A stretch of 64,000 nt of DNA. It comes from Nitrosopumilus sp. K4 (lineage in GTDB: Archaea > Thermoproteota > Nitrososphaeria > Nitrososphaerales > Nitrosopumilaceae). The translations under genes were made by a program, and so were the position numbers. The notes beneath the pieces are model-generated. The model ran no database searches, was not told the DNA's origin, and saw only the letters and a program-made list of their open reading frames with translations. Shown in pieces: positions 1 to 7,671 of the stretch. Location of the stretch: NCBI RefSeq assembly GCF_018128925.1, contig NZ_CP067007.1, positions 908,164 through 972,163 of the forward strand, given 5' to 3'. Within the stretch, counting starts at the first letter, position 1. Each line of letters starts with the position of its first letter.

Positions 1-409
1 CAATTGCCAAAACAGACACACATATTGCAAATAAAATTATGATTGTCCACTCTCCAAGAAAATTAATTCCAAACAGATTCTCAAAAAACCCCGCCGTAAC
101 AAACCCAACAGCACCGGTAACAAAAAACATAGAAGCAATTGTTAAAAGAAAATACAGCCACAAGGCAGGCATTCCTAATTTTTTATATCCATCTATGATG
201 CTGGTTTGAGTTACATTTGCATATCTTGATCCATATTCAAAAAAAGGGTATTTCATAGCCATTACCAAAATTACAAATCCAATCAATAGCAACCCATAAT
301 CAGCACCTGCTCTTGTAGATTGAACTAAATGAGACACGCCTATTGCAGTACTTGCAAAAAGCACACCAGGGCCTGCAGTCTTTGAAAAAGATGAAAGTTT
401 GTCGTTCAT
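1..409 (-). CDS. Nramp-like metal ion transporter, N-terminal part (gene runs off the left edge)
   Basis: I translated this myself from the ATG at 407-409; the frame stays open to base 1, giving about 136 residues with no stop, so the C-terminal part lies outside the window. The segment starts with a short polar region, then GPGVLFASTAIG and three further hydrophobic stretches. That layout resembles TM1-TM4 of Nramp-family divalent metal transporters, which begin with a GPG motif before TM1. In classical Nramp proteins TM1 carries DPGN, which binds the metal; here the matching place reads IGVSH, so the substrate may not be Mn/Fe. Family assignment is moderate and substrate is unknown. Confidence 0.6.
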   Translation of the reverse strand, partial: MNDKLSSFSKTAGPGVLFASTAIGVSHLVQSTRAGADYGLLLIGFVILVMAMKYPFFEYGSRYANVTQTSIIDGYKKLGMPALWLYFLLTIASMFFVTGAVGFVTAGFFENLFGINFLGEWTIIILFAICVSVLAI

Positions 410-499
410 TTTAATAAATGAAAGAAAGGTACGATATAACAAATTATCAGAATTTAAAAAGTAACTCAAAGTTAAATATAAGAAAAAATTATTTTTCTC

Positions 500-805
500 A
501 TGCTTTTTGGAGTATTTGCAATACATAGTCCAGAATCATGTCCAATGAACAATAAAGAGAGCAGAGAAATGTTCATGCAAATTCAAGACAAAATCGAAGC
601 TAATCTAGAAAGTTTCAAAGTATCAAAGATTCTAGGATTCTACATGTCTGTGCTGGAGCATGAATGGATCATCATCTTAGATGCAGATAATTCACACGAT
701 ATTGAAAAACTCTGCATAGAAGTCGGAATTTCATCTGTAAGTACTGTGAAAATTGTTCCAATCAACATGTATTCAGATGCAATAGAAAAAATGAAGTCAC
801 TATAG
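500..805 (+). CDS. Small conserved protein, probable ferredoxin-like (dimeric alpha-beta barrel) fold
   Basis: The protein has 101 residues and no signal or membrane segment. Its pattern (beta strand MLFGVFAIH, helix with many charged residues, strand KILGFYMS, strand EWIIILDAD, helix, strand VKIVPIN) suggests a small alpha-beta barrel fold of the DUF3303/GYD sort. I do not recognise a specific function. It is divergent from the transporter on its left; the AT-rich stretch around 474-483 (taaatata) is a plausible TATA box about 25 nt before the ATG. It could be a small sensor or a binding protein; no catalytic residues are evident. Confidence 0.6.
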   Translation: MLFGVFAIHSPESCPMNNKESREMFMQIQDKIEANLESFKVSKILGFYMSVLEHEWIIILDADNSHDIEKLCIEVGISSVSTVKIVPINMYSDAIEKMKSL

Positions 806-815
806 CATCAATTTT

Positions 816-1367
816 TTATTTTTTATATCTAAAACATCCCACAGTATGATCATTGATCATGCCTACTGCCTGCATTAGGGCATAACATATTGTGGGTCCA
901 ACAAAAGTAAAACCTCGTTTTTTTAGATCCTTGCTTAGTTTTTCAGAAAGGGGAGTAGATGCAGGAATTTCAGATAGTTTTCTGAATTTATTTTTGATGG
1001 GCCTGTAATTTACAAACCCCCACAAGTATTTGTCAAAAGAGCCAAATTCCTTTTGAACCTTAAGAAATTGTTTGGCGTTGTTTACTGCAGATGTTATTTT
1101 TAGTCTGTTTCGAATTATCGAGTCATCTAAAAGCAGTTTTGAGAGTTTTTTCTCATCAAATCTTGCAACTTTTTTTGGATCAAAGTTTGAAAAAGCCTTT
1201 CTGTATCCCTCCCTTCGGTTTAGAATTGTAACCCAAGAAAGTCCAGCTTGTGCGCCTTCAAGAATCAAAAATTCAAATAATTTCTGATCATCATGGACAG
1301 GTCTGCCCCATTCATCATCATGATATGAAATGTTTGGTTCATCTTTTGCCCATTGACATCGATTCAT
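816..1367 (-). CDS. tag: DNA-3-methyladenine glycosylase I
   Basis: Base-excision repair enzyme that removes 3-methyladenine from alkylated DNA. The 183-residue length matches the Tag family. Residues known in E. coli Tag are present: zinc ligands C4, H16, H174 and C178 (the last two within DHTVGC), the base-pocket residues Y15, E37 and W45, and the start MNRCxWAxxEP. The helix-hairpin-helix segment precedes the C-terminal FVGPTICYALMQAVGMINDH block. The gene ends just beyond the end of the upstream small gene (convergent). The family is mainly bacterial, so this copy may have been acquired by transfer. Confidence is high. Confidence 0.93.
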   Translation of the reverse strand: MNRCQWAKDEPNISYHDDEWGRPVHDDQKLFEFLILEGAQAGLSWVTILNRREGYRKAFSNFDPKKVARFDEKKLSKLLLDDSIIRNRLKITSAVNNAKQFLKVQKEFGSFDKYLWGFVNYRPIKNKFRKLSEIPASTPLSEKLSKDLKKRGFTFVGPTICYALMQAVGMINDHTVGCFRYKK

Positions 1368-1444
1368 GATTAAAAAAACAATTTCAGATTCAAATATCTT
1401 TGTAACTTGTCAATATTAATAATCACAATTGAGATATCAAAATC

Positions 1445-1870
1445 GTGAAACTAAATCAACAGTTATTTCAGATTAATCGAAATTTTCTAATCTGTTTTAT
1501 TGTCTCATCTTCACTTTCTGCAATAACAGCTCAATTACTTTCAGAATATGAAAGCCACATAGTCACAACAATAACAATTGTGATTGGATACACCATTTAC
1601 TTTGGAATTTTTTCATTTCTTTTTTACATGGACAATAGAAGGCGTTACAGCCAAATGAAAAAAGGTTTGATTAAAAAAGAGATCCTCAGTTTAATTTCTT
1701 CATTTGGGATTGGAGAAATCGTATACCTAGGCATAAGATGGCCCACCCTATACTATTTTCTTGAAATCAACATAGAGGCTTTTGCTGCTTCGTTAATTTC
1801 AGAAGGCATTGCAACTGTATGTTACATGGCATCTGTAACAATTTTTTTGAGAAAAACAAAGACGTTTTAG
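1445..1870 (+). CDS. Small integral membrane protein of unknown function
   Basis: The protein has 141 residues, starting at GTG. I see about four hydrophobic segments (roughly residues 15-32, 40-62, 80-100 and 112-134) with a short basic loop (DNRRRYSQMKKG) between the second and third, so it is an inner membrane protein. No motif points to a substrate. The gene ends one base before the end of the convergent dienelactone hydrolase gene. I would expect homologues mainly in thaumarchaea, but cannot test this here. Confidence 0.6.
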   Translation: MKLNQQLFQINRNFLICFIVSSSLSAITAQLLSEYESHIVTTITIVIGYTIYFGIFSFLFYMDNRRRYSQMKKGLIKKEILSLISSFGIGEIVYLGIRWPTLYYFLEINIEAFAASLISEGIATVCYMASVTIFLRKTKTF

Positions 1871-1871
1871 A

Positions 1872-2840
1872 CTATAAATTTTCTTTTAGAAAACGCAAGG
1901 TCTTTTGCCATGCATCCTGTGATGCATCGGGTGCAAATCTTTCACCTGAAGGGTTTGCAAATGCATGGTCAACTCCAGGATAGATATGAATTTCGTTTTG
2001 GATGGATAATTCATCTAGTGTTGATTTGAATTCATTAACATTATCTGGTGTAATTCCCCTATCAAGTTCTGCAAATATTCCTAAAACGGGCCAAGATATG
2101 ACAGAAAGGGATTCAACATCAGATGTTACAGAACCATAGTAAATCACAGTTGCATCCATGGAATTATTGTTTAATGCAAGAATAAGGGATTGGCCACCAC
2201 CAAAGCACCATCCAATAGAACCAATTCGGTTTATAGAAAAATTTTCTTCAACATAAGAAACTGCGGCATTCATGTTTTGAATGCCTTGCTGTTTGTCAAA
2301 GGATGAAACTAGGCGTCTTGCTTCCTCAGAAGTGGTCCCAACTTTGCCATTGTAAAGATCAACTGCTAAAACAACATAACCATGAGATGCAAGTTTGTCT
2401 GCCATATCTTTGATGTTTTGATTCAATCCCCACCACTCATGAATCATAATTACGCCTGGGAAATCCCCATCAGATGAAGGTTTGGCAAGATAGCCATTTG
2501 TAGATTGAAAATAGTTCACATTTTCGGAGATTGTTTCAAATTTTCCTGTCTTGAAAATTTTAGAATTGTTATTCCCTAACGAATAGTCAGGCAACACATG
2601 GATAGCCCATCCACGCTGAATTAATTTTTCAACAGATGAGAAATTGACGCATGCAGGCATTCCAGTTGTTTGTTTCAACACTAATTCCTTTCCTTCAGTA
2701 CAGGTAACATTTGCAGGATCTTGTCCTGCTTTTATCTGCTTTAAGGGAGGAGGAAAATAAGCAATTGTTTGTGCCTCAGCATAAGACACAATTCCAATTG
2801 AAAATACCAAAAACAAAATAAAAAATGAAAGAAGTTTCAT
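1872..2840 (-). CDS. Secreted dienelactone hydrolase family protein
   Basis: An alpha/beta hydrolase with a cleavable signal peptide (residues 1-23, ending AEA), so it acts outside the membrane. Residues 24-100 form an extra N-terminal region with two Cys, seen in some archaeal exported proteins; the hydrolase domain follows from about residue 105. The dienelactone hydrolase triad is visible: C212 in GWCFGG, D260 in AELD and H292 in VDHAF. The oxyanion region HEWWGLN (134-140) is also typical. Substrate is unknown; the family hydrolyses small lactones and esters. Length is 322 residues, longer than the usual ~235 because of the N-terminal addition. Confidence 0.85.
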   Translation of the reverse strand: MKLLSFFILFLVFSIGIVSYAEAQTIAYFPPPLKQIKAGQDPANVTCTEGKELVLKQTTGMPACVNFSSVEKLIQRGWAIHVLPDYSLGNNNSKIFKTGKFETISENVNYFQSTNGYLAKPSSDGDFPGVIMIHEWWGLNQNIKDMADKLASHGYVVLAVDLYNGKVGTTSEEARRLVSSFDKQQGIQNMNAAVSYVEENFSINRIGSIGWCFGGGQSLILALNNNSMDATVIYYGSVTSDVESLSVISWPVLGIFAELDRGITPDNVNEFKSTLDELSIQNEIHIYPGVDHAFANPSGERFAPDASQDAWQKTLRFLKENL

Positions 2841-2886
2841 CAGTTAGTCATAAGAACAAATTAGATTTAAAGTATCTTTTAGATAT

Positions 2887-3093
2887 GTGTTAAAACACAT
2901 TTGGTCATTGGATTATACAAATCTCATAATAGGTGCAATTATCGTTAGCACAGGAGTTGTCATCGTATTTGTTGGAAATTACTTTTCAAAGAAAATAGGT
3001 AATATTCATGTGGTGATTTACTTTATGGGGGCATTTGTGATTTTTGGAGGAGTCTTGTTACTGTTATTATTTGACAAGCCGTCTATTTTTTAG
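2887..3093 (+). CDS. Small two-helix membrane protein
   Basis: A 68-residue protein starting at GTG with two hydrophobic segments (about residues 10-31 and 41-62) joined by a short polar turn with basic residues. It reads divergently from the dienelactone hydrolase gene with a 46-base spacer. It ends 3 bases before the end of the convergent DUF5654-like gene. No known family is recognised; it is called because it fills the space exactly and has a coherent two-pass topology. Confidence 0.45.
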   Translation: MLKHIWSLDYTNLIIGAIIVSTGVVIVFVGNYFSKKIGNIHVVIYFMGAFVIFGGVLLLLLFDKPSIF

Positions 3094-3096
3094 AAA

Positions 3097-3462
3097 TTAT
3101 TTGTTAAGGGATTTATTTTGGTTTGCAGTGTGATCTTTGGCATTATGTTCTGTCAGTTCAGATTGGACAGTGGTTTTGAAATCACATAGTTTGCAGAAAT
3201 ATGTTTTTGTCATGATGTTTTTTGCTTTAGAGGCAGCACGTGCAACAATAATTGTCAAGATTACTGCAATAATTGTCACCACAAGTGCATACAAAATCAT
3301 AGGTCCTACTTGGTCTTGGGTTCCAAAGAGTTCTTTGAATAATAATTTAATTGCGTCGTTCCAAGCCAATGCTGCAACTAAACCAAAGGCAGCAGCAACA
3401 AGAGCCGAAATTTTATCTAAAATTTCTTGCTTTACTGAAGGGGGTTTCTCGTCCTCACCCAT
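3097..3462 (-). CDS. DUF5654-like membrane protein with a C-terminal C2H2 zinc finger
   Basis: A 121-residue protein. Residues 8-40 (KQEILDKISALVAAAFGLVAALAWNDAI) and 53-78 are the two membrane segments typical of small archaeal DUF5654 proteins, which have the AALAWNxAI motif. After about residue 85 it carries a classical C2H2 finger: C90-X2-C93-X12-H106-X4-H111. The finger follows the second helix directly and would face the cytoplasm if the acidic N-terminus is also inside. This fusion could tether a nucleic-acid- or protein-binding finger to the membrane; that is inference. Function is unknown. Confidence 0.75.
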   Translation of the reverse strand: MGEDEKPPSVKQEILDKISALVAAAFGLVAALAWNDAIKLLFKELFGTQDQVGPMILYALVVTIIAVILTIIVARAASKAKNIMTKTYFCKLCDFKTTVQSELTEHNAKDHTANQNKSLNK

Positions 3463-3488
3463 TTTCTACTATTTTTTCTAAAATACAA

Positions 3489-3497
3489 TCTATAAAA
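3489..3497 (+). promoter_or_regulatory. TATA-like box upstream of the 3519 small frame
   Basis: The sequence tctataaaa sits about 25 nt before the ATG at 3519, the spacing expected for TBP/TFB-directed leaderless transcription in archaea. It could instead serve a non-coding transcript. Confidence 0.35.
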
Positions 3498-3518
3498 ACA
3501 TGCATAAAATATCAAAGC

Positions 3519-3602
3519 ATGAGTTGTATGCTTATTGCAAGTGCTATAAGCACAAAGGTTGCAGCTGCAATTTTTGAAGTTTGCATGAAGTTTCGCTTTT
3601 GA
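3519..3602 (+). CDS. Possible 27-residue hydrophobic small protein
   Basis: The short frame MSCMLIASAIS...FRF (27 residues) lies in the space between two minus-strand genes. It is supported mainly by a TATA-like box (tctataaaa, 3489-3497) placed about 25 nt before the ATG, which fits a leaderless archaeal transcript. The peptide is a single short hydrophobic helix with two Cys. No homologue is known to me and the frame could be chance. Confidence 0.25.
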   Translation: MSCMLIASAISTKVAAAIFEVCMKFRF

Positions 3603-3684
3603 ATCCTGATTTATAATTTTAGGTCAAAAAAGACAAGTAACAAGCACAGAGAAGGAATTTGAGAACACACTTGAGTTATGAAGA

Positions 3685-4419
3685 TTATGCCACACCAGGA
3701 GTAGGCATAGATGCAGGTTTTCCAGATGTCTGTTCAAAGTATTTTTTAGTATCTTCGATCATTTTTTGATTTTCCTTGCTAATCTTTTCTAACCTTTCTT
3801 CAAATTTTTCAGTCTCAATTTGTACATTAATGATTTCAGCCATAGTTTTGATGGATTTTATTATAGCATCATCATCAGGCAACATCATTCTACAAGTAGT
3901 ATACAAAACAATACAAGGCACGTCTGAATCCTTTAATGCAGATATGGCTCCAGCATCAGTGCCAAGAATTGTTGCATGGGGGATAATGGGCAAGTTGTAT
4001 TTTTCCAAAAACGGTTTAGAGTCAGAAGTGATTGCCAATCCATATGAAGTAGGTCCATGTTTGTAATTGTCGCCAACTTCCAAACCTCTTGGAATGATTA
4101 TTTTTTCAATCCCATTGTCTTTTGCAAATTTTATAGAGTTCTTTACAAAATCATAAGCAGATACAATATTTAGTGGAAAACCAGCCAAAATTGCATACAC
4201 GTTATCCTTGTTGTATATTCTATTGGGGCCAAAAATTTCACCATTTTTTATGACATATGACGGAGAGATTTCTGCAATCTCCAACTCTCCAACATCTTTC
4301 ATTTGTAATTGAGATACAAGATAAGACGTGGCAAATGCTCCAACCAGTCCGACACTTGGAAATGCCACAATCAATAATTTTTCATCTTGGGAAGCCATAC
4401 AAAGATAGAGTTTTGCCAC
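3685..4419 (-). CDS. PAC2 family protein (proteasome assembly chaperone-like)
   Basis: Soluble protein of 244 residues matching the archaeal PAC2 family (related to eukaryotic proteasome assembly chaperone 2). Typical features are the N-terminal VAFPSVGLVGAFATSYLV segment, the alternating alpha-beta pattern with a GxEVGxN-like region (GLEVGDNYKHG), the LGTDAGAISAL stretch, and a C-terminal coiled-coil helix (about residues 200-235). The ATG at 4396-4398 (MASQDEK) is a better start than the upstream one, because homologues begin close to the first beta strand. Archaeal PAC2 homologues are linked with proteasome assembly, but this has not been shown for most of them. Confidence 0.8.
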   Translation of the reverse strand: MAKLYLCMASQDEKLLIVAFPSVGLVGAFATSYLVSQLQMKDVGELEIAEISPSYVIKNGEIFGPNRIYNKDNVYAILAGFPLNIVSAYDFVKNSIKFAKDNGIEKIIIPRGLEVGDNYKHGPTSYGLAITSDSKPFLEKYNLPIIPHATILGTDAGAISALKDSDVPCIVLYTTCRMMLPDDDAIIKSIKTMAEIINVQIETEKFEERLEKISKENQKMIEDTKKYFEQTSGKPASMPTPGVA

Positions 4420-4571
4420 AATTTAAAAATCACTAAAAGATTGGTCGTGCCCCTGTTTGTTGGAAGGTTTGAGTTTAGACATGATACATCCAAAGTCAAC
4501 ACAATTTTTGAGAAGTATAAGAACACGCTCAAAAATTCTGTGTTTGTTTAATGTTTAAAACTAATTTTTCA

Positions 4572-5369
4572 TCATAGAGAATTTTCATAAACATAGTTTT
4601 GGACAAAGCCATGGCTTTGATTCCACAAGTAATCAAAATAGTCCAAACACCATTCTCTAAAAGAATCATCAGAGCTTACCAACATCGTTCTCAAATCCAG
4701 TTCACCGTCAACTCCAGGAAATATTAAAGAACACAGATCTTCAGAAACCCACATCATTATGTTTAATTTGTCAATCATTCTTCTTTCCATCAGTCCTTTT
4801 CGGACAAGTTGTTCTTCGCCAAGCGTTCCTTGAAGAGACTTCCAGCCAGGAGGCAAAGTCATGTCTTTTGCCAAAATAAAAGACATTTTAACATCGTGTT
4901 TTTTAAAATGAGGAATGGCAATTTTGTACGTATCTAAAGATATGACATTAGTGCAATGTTTCACATATTCTTTTGTATGAAGAATGATTTTTTTGTAAAG
5001 TTCTATATTGTTTACAAATCCACGGGAGACTTTACAGTTTTGTAAATCACCAATTCTTTTGATGAATTTGGAAGGAAGAAACATCAATGAATGGTTTTTC
5101 AGATATTCTTGTTTTTCCTGCAAAAAATCAAAACCGGATAGTAAATCCAGTGCAATCATGCCTCTTTCAGTCAATGACAGGCAATAATCAGAATTTTTTT
5201 TAATCAAATTAAGAGATTGCAATTTCAACAAGTGTCTTTGTGTTCCCGGAAAGCTGATTTTCAGTTGCTTGGCAATGGAAGTAGATTTCATTGGTTTTTT
5301 TGAGAGAATATGTAGGATTTTCAGACTCGTATCGCCAACAATATCATGTAAAAGATGTGAATTTTTCAT
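4572..5369 (-). CDS. Winged-helix transcription regulator with DUF1724-type effector domain
   Basis: A 265-residue protein. Residues 10-75 form an ArsR-like winged helix (TSLKILHILSKKPMKSTSIAKQLKIS, recognition helix about 40-53, wing about 60-68). Residues 95-255 resemble the DUF1724/FilR1 domain seen with such HTH domains in methanogens and thaumarchaea, including a run of short strands and the segment MMWVSEDLCSLIFPG. In that family the C-terminal domain is thought to sense a ligand. The gene is flanked by non-coding sequence on its 5' side. Target genes are unknown. Confidence 0.72.
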   Translation of the reverse strand: MKNSHLLHDIVGDTSLKILHILSKKPMKSTSIAKQLKISFPGTQRHLLKLQSLNLIKKNSDYCLSLTERGMIALDLLSGFDFLQEKQEYLKNHSLMFLPSKFIKRIGDLQNCKVSRGFVNNIELYKKIILHTKEYVKHCTNVISLDTYKIAIPHFKKHDVKMSFILAKDMTLPPGWKSLQGTLGEEQLVRKGLMERRMIDKLNIMMWVSEDLCSLIFPGVDGELDLRTMLVSSDDSFREWCLDYFDYLWNQSHGFVQNYVYENSL

Positions 5370-5516
5370 AACATATGGACCTCACCACATGACACATCTA
5401 AGCAAGTTGCAACATCATAAAACATACCAGTCATGTTCATTTTTCTTCATTAAGATATTTAGAACTAAACATACATGTTTACTAAATATTTTATTCTATT
5501 AGGAAACGGCTAATCT

Positions 5517-5801
5517 GTGAAGTATGTAAAAGATGACTCAATTGAGGACATGCCAGTATGTGATTGCTGTCTTTCAAAAATAGAGTTTCTACCATACAGG
5601 ATAGTCAGTCTTGTCGACCAGCGTGACATCCCAAAAGTGCTCCACTTTCATTATTTTTACCCCTGCTGGGATCTACAGCAATTCTTTCAAAGATATACAG
5701 ACCACAAGATAGTCTCAGTAGGGTTTTCGTGTCACGAGTCGTTACTTGAAAAGCCACACATAATAAGAAACATGAAACACAATCTTGATCTATGGGATTA
5801 A
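5517..5801 (+). CDS. Small Cys-containing protein of unknown function
   Basis: A 94-residue protein starting at GTG. A CDCC cluster at about residues 15-18 plus a later single Cys, and several His (HFHYFY), suggest possible metal binding, though no known zinc-ribbon spacing is complete. No signal peptide or membrane helix. It reads away from the DUF1724-type regulator with a 147-base shared upstream region, so the two may be co-regulated. No family recognised. Confidence 0.5.
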   Translation: MKYVKDDSIEDMPVCDCCLSKIEFLPYRIVSLVDQRDIPKVLHFHYFYPCWDLQQFFQRYTDHKIVSVGFSCHESLLEKPHIIRNMKHNLDLWD

Positions 5802-5972
5802 GGTTGTAGGTAAAGATCACAATGAAGAACGATTCCAGGATAGTACAAAGGTAAAATAAGGCGACAAGATAGTTTTCAGAAATTCATCCATTTCCGTCGG
5901 TCATAATTTTTGTTCTGTCATATACAATCCAACAGGTTATTTCTAGCAGTATTGAGATGGTTTCTTTGTGTT

Positions 5973-6110
5973 TCATTTAGTTCTGGTTTTTCTTAGTTTT
6001 AAGGAAACAAAAATCACAGTGGCAATAACACCTATTGCAACATACAACATAGTGTGAGGGTCTTCGAGCAATATAGATACCACATCAGAGGGATTTATCA
6101 TGAAATTCAT
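5973..6110 (-). CDS. Single-pass small membrane protein (45 residues)
   Basis: I translated this from the ATG at 6108-6110 to the TGA at 5973-5975: 45 residues beginning MNFMINPSDVV. It has an acidic/polar N-terminus, one hydrophobic helix (about residues 20-37, MLYVAIGVIATVIFVSL) and a strongly basic tail (KLRKTRTK), the inside-positive pattern of a genuine single-pass protein. It is the only coding signal I see in the 400 bases between 5801 and 6203. Position upstream of the cupredoxin gene on the same strand may mean co-expression. Function is unknown. Confidence 0.5.
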   Translation of the reverse strand: MNFMINPSDVVSILLEDPHTMLYVAIGVIATVIFVSLKLRKTRTK

Positions 6111-6202
6111 TTTCACAAAGTAGCAAATAAAATAGAAACACATATTTCATAAGTGGAAAAGACTAAACGAATTTGCACCTAAGTAGAAATTAATTTTAGA
6201 GA

Positions 6203-6790
6203 TTAATTCACAGTGACTGAGGCATTTGCCCAGGGATGAATCATGCAAAAATAAGCATACTCGCCAGATTCTTCAAATTTGTGTGAAAAAGTTTTGCCAG
6301 ACATTACGAGTCCACTGTCAAATTTTCCATCAGGGCCATTAACAATATCTCCACTGGTTACAGTATGGGCAGAAGAGTCATCATTTCTCCAAATTACTTC
6401 TCCACCTTTGAAGATTATCAACGATGGTGGATCATAACATTTGTCAACATCATCACATCCAGGTACAGATGTTCCTGCTGGAATGCTTACCAGTCTTGAA
6501 GGTAGTTTTGATGTAGTAAGTTCTTTAGCTGTTTTACCAATATCTTTTGTTTCTTTTACAATATCTTGGGTTTTTTCTGAGACGTCCTTCATTACTTTAG
6601 TGCCTGATTCAGAAAGTTCTTTGATTTTTTCTGTAGTTTTTTTAGTGACATCTTTAATTGGTTCAGTGGATTTTCCTATTGTGACAGGAATGTCTTGAGG
6701 AGAGCCAGTACCACCAGTCATGGTAAAACCTACAGCTGCTGCAACAATTGCAATTGCAATGACAATGCCTGCCTTATCCATGGATCCCAT
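6203..6790 (-). CDS. Membrane-anchored cupredoxin (plastocyanin-like) lacking the usual axial Met
   Basis: A 195-residue protein with an N-terminal membrane anchor or signal (residues 8-25). It then has a charged amphipathic helical stretch (about 45-95) rich in Lys, Glu and Thr with a ~11-residue rhythm, and a C-terminal type I copper domain (about 97-195). Copper ligands are H142 (SSAHTV), C182 and H185 in YFCMIHPW. The expected axial Met three to five residues after H185 is absent (the segment is HPWANAS). Two extra Cys (C112, C118) could form a disulfide. Thaumarchaea use many such small copper proteins for electron transfer. Loss of the axial Met would be expected to alter redox potential. 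Confidence 0.85.
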   Translation of the reverse strand: MGSMDKAGIVIAIAIVAAAVGFTMTGGTGSPQDIPVTIGKSTEPIKDVTKKTTEKIKELSESGTKVMKDVSEKTQDIVKETKDIGKTAKELTTSKLPSRLVSIPAGTSVPGCDDVDKCYDPPSLIIFKGGEVIWRNDDSSAHTVTSGDIVNGPDGKFDSGLVMSGKTFSHKFEESGEYAYFCMIHPWANASVTVN

Positions 6791-6968
6791 TGAGAGTAAA
6801 AATCAATATTGTTCTAATAAAGAGAAAATACGATTTTCAATTGTGAATTCCTAGAAGTTTGAACTGTTTTGGCCACAATTCATGTTTTGAATCCAACCTA
6901 GCAAGCCTACAAGGTGGGTCTTAAAACGACATTAGCGTGAAACATAATTTTTGTTGTAAAAAATTCTT

Positions 6969-7009
6969 GGAGGTCCTTGATGTGACTTGTCAAGTTAGTT
7001 CAAGACTCC
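6969..7009. other. Imperfect hairpin between the cupredoxin and DUF302 genes
   Basis: GGAG (6969-6972) and CTTGA (6976-6980) pair with TCAAG (7000-7004) and CTCC (7006-7009), with a small asymmetric internal loop. It lies 31 bases beyond the stop of the DUF302 gene and could be a 3' UTR hairpin. The surrounding 6791-7039 spacer otherwise shows no gene. Confidence 0.25.
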
Positions 7010-7039
7010 GAAGGTTTTACTCTTGAGAGACAAAATCAA

Positions 7040-7426
7040 TCATTTTACATCATCAATGACTTGGATCAATTTAGTTTCGATCTCTTTTCCCATTGACTTT
7101 AATTCCGGATTTGATGCAACTGAAAGCAATTCAGTAGGTTTTGCTAAACTGATAAAATTTTCATTATTTTTCTCATATACTGCAATAGTACAGGGAAGTA
7201 GCAACCCAACATTAGGATCAGAGTCTAATGCTTGTTTTGCAGCTTGAGGGTTACAAACCTCCAGTAGTTTGTATTGGTGTGGATAATCAACTCCTTTTTT
7301 TGCAAAAATTTCCTTAAAATCTAGGGTTCCTAAAACACCAAACTTTATTTCTGAAAGTTTGGCAGTGATTTCTGAAATAACATCATCTATGTTTTTTTGA
7401 GTTTTTACAGCATAGTTAAACGTCAA
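7040..7426 (-). CDS. DUF302 family protein
   Basis: A 128-residue cytoplasmic protein matching DUF302. The order is VKTQKNIDDVISEI helix, FGVLGTLDFKEIFAKKG, KLLEVCNPQAAKQAL and LLLPCTIAVYEKN, followed by a C-terminal helix. The conserved CNPxxA and LLPCxxxVYE motifs place it in the family, which has a swapped-hairpin alpha-beta fold. DUF302 proteins often sit near sulfur, copper or membrane stress genes; here a cupredoxin gene lies downstream on the same strand. The biochemical role of the family is not known. Confidence 0.88.
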   Translation of the reverse strand: MTFNYAVKTQKNIDDVISEITAKLSEIKFGVLGTLDFKEIFAKKGVDYPHQYKLLEVCNPQAAKQALDSDPNVGLLLPCTIAVYEKNNENFISLAKPTELLSVASNPELKSMGKEIETKLIQVIDDVK

Positions 7427-7671
7427 TGCTAGTAAGTCGGTGAATCTATGGAATATAGTTTTCTAGAAAGGTCAAATGACGACGCCTTGTCTATACCTCA
7501 ACAACATAACGCTCTCATTACAATTTGAACCCTAGGTACAACAAAATCAAAAAATATTCATTTTTTAACATATGTTTTTTGTGGGATTTGAACCACATCA
7601 AGTCATCAAAAGAGCCTATGGATTTTAGTTTAGTACGGTTTGTATGTGCAATCTGTTAGTAAAATAATAAA

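Noticed and set aside
7572-7602. T-arm-like sequence (minus strand reads GTGGTTCAAATCCCAC)
   Set aside because: The stem needs an 8-base loop, not the canonical seven, and no acceptor, D or anticodon arm surrounds it, so it is not a tRNA or a clear remnant.
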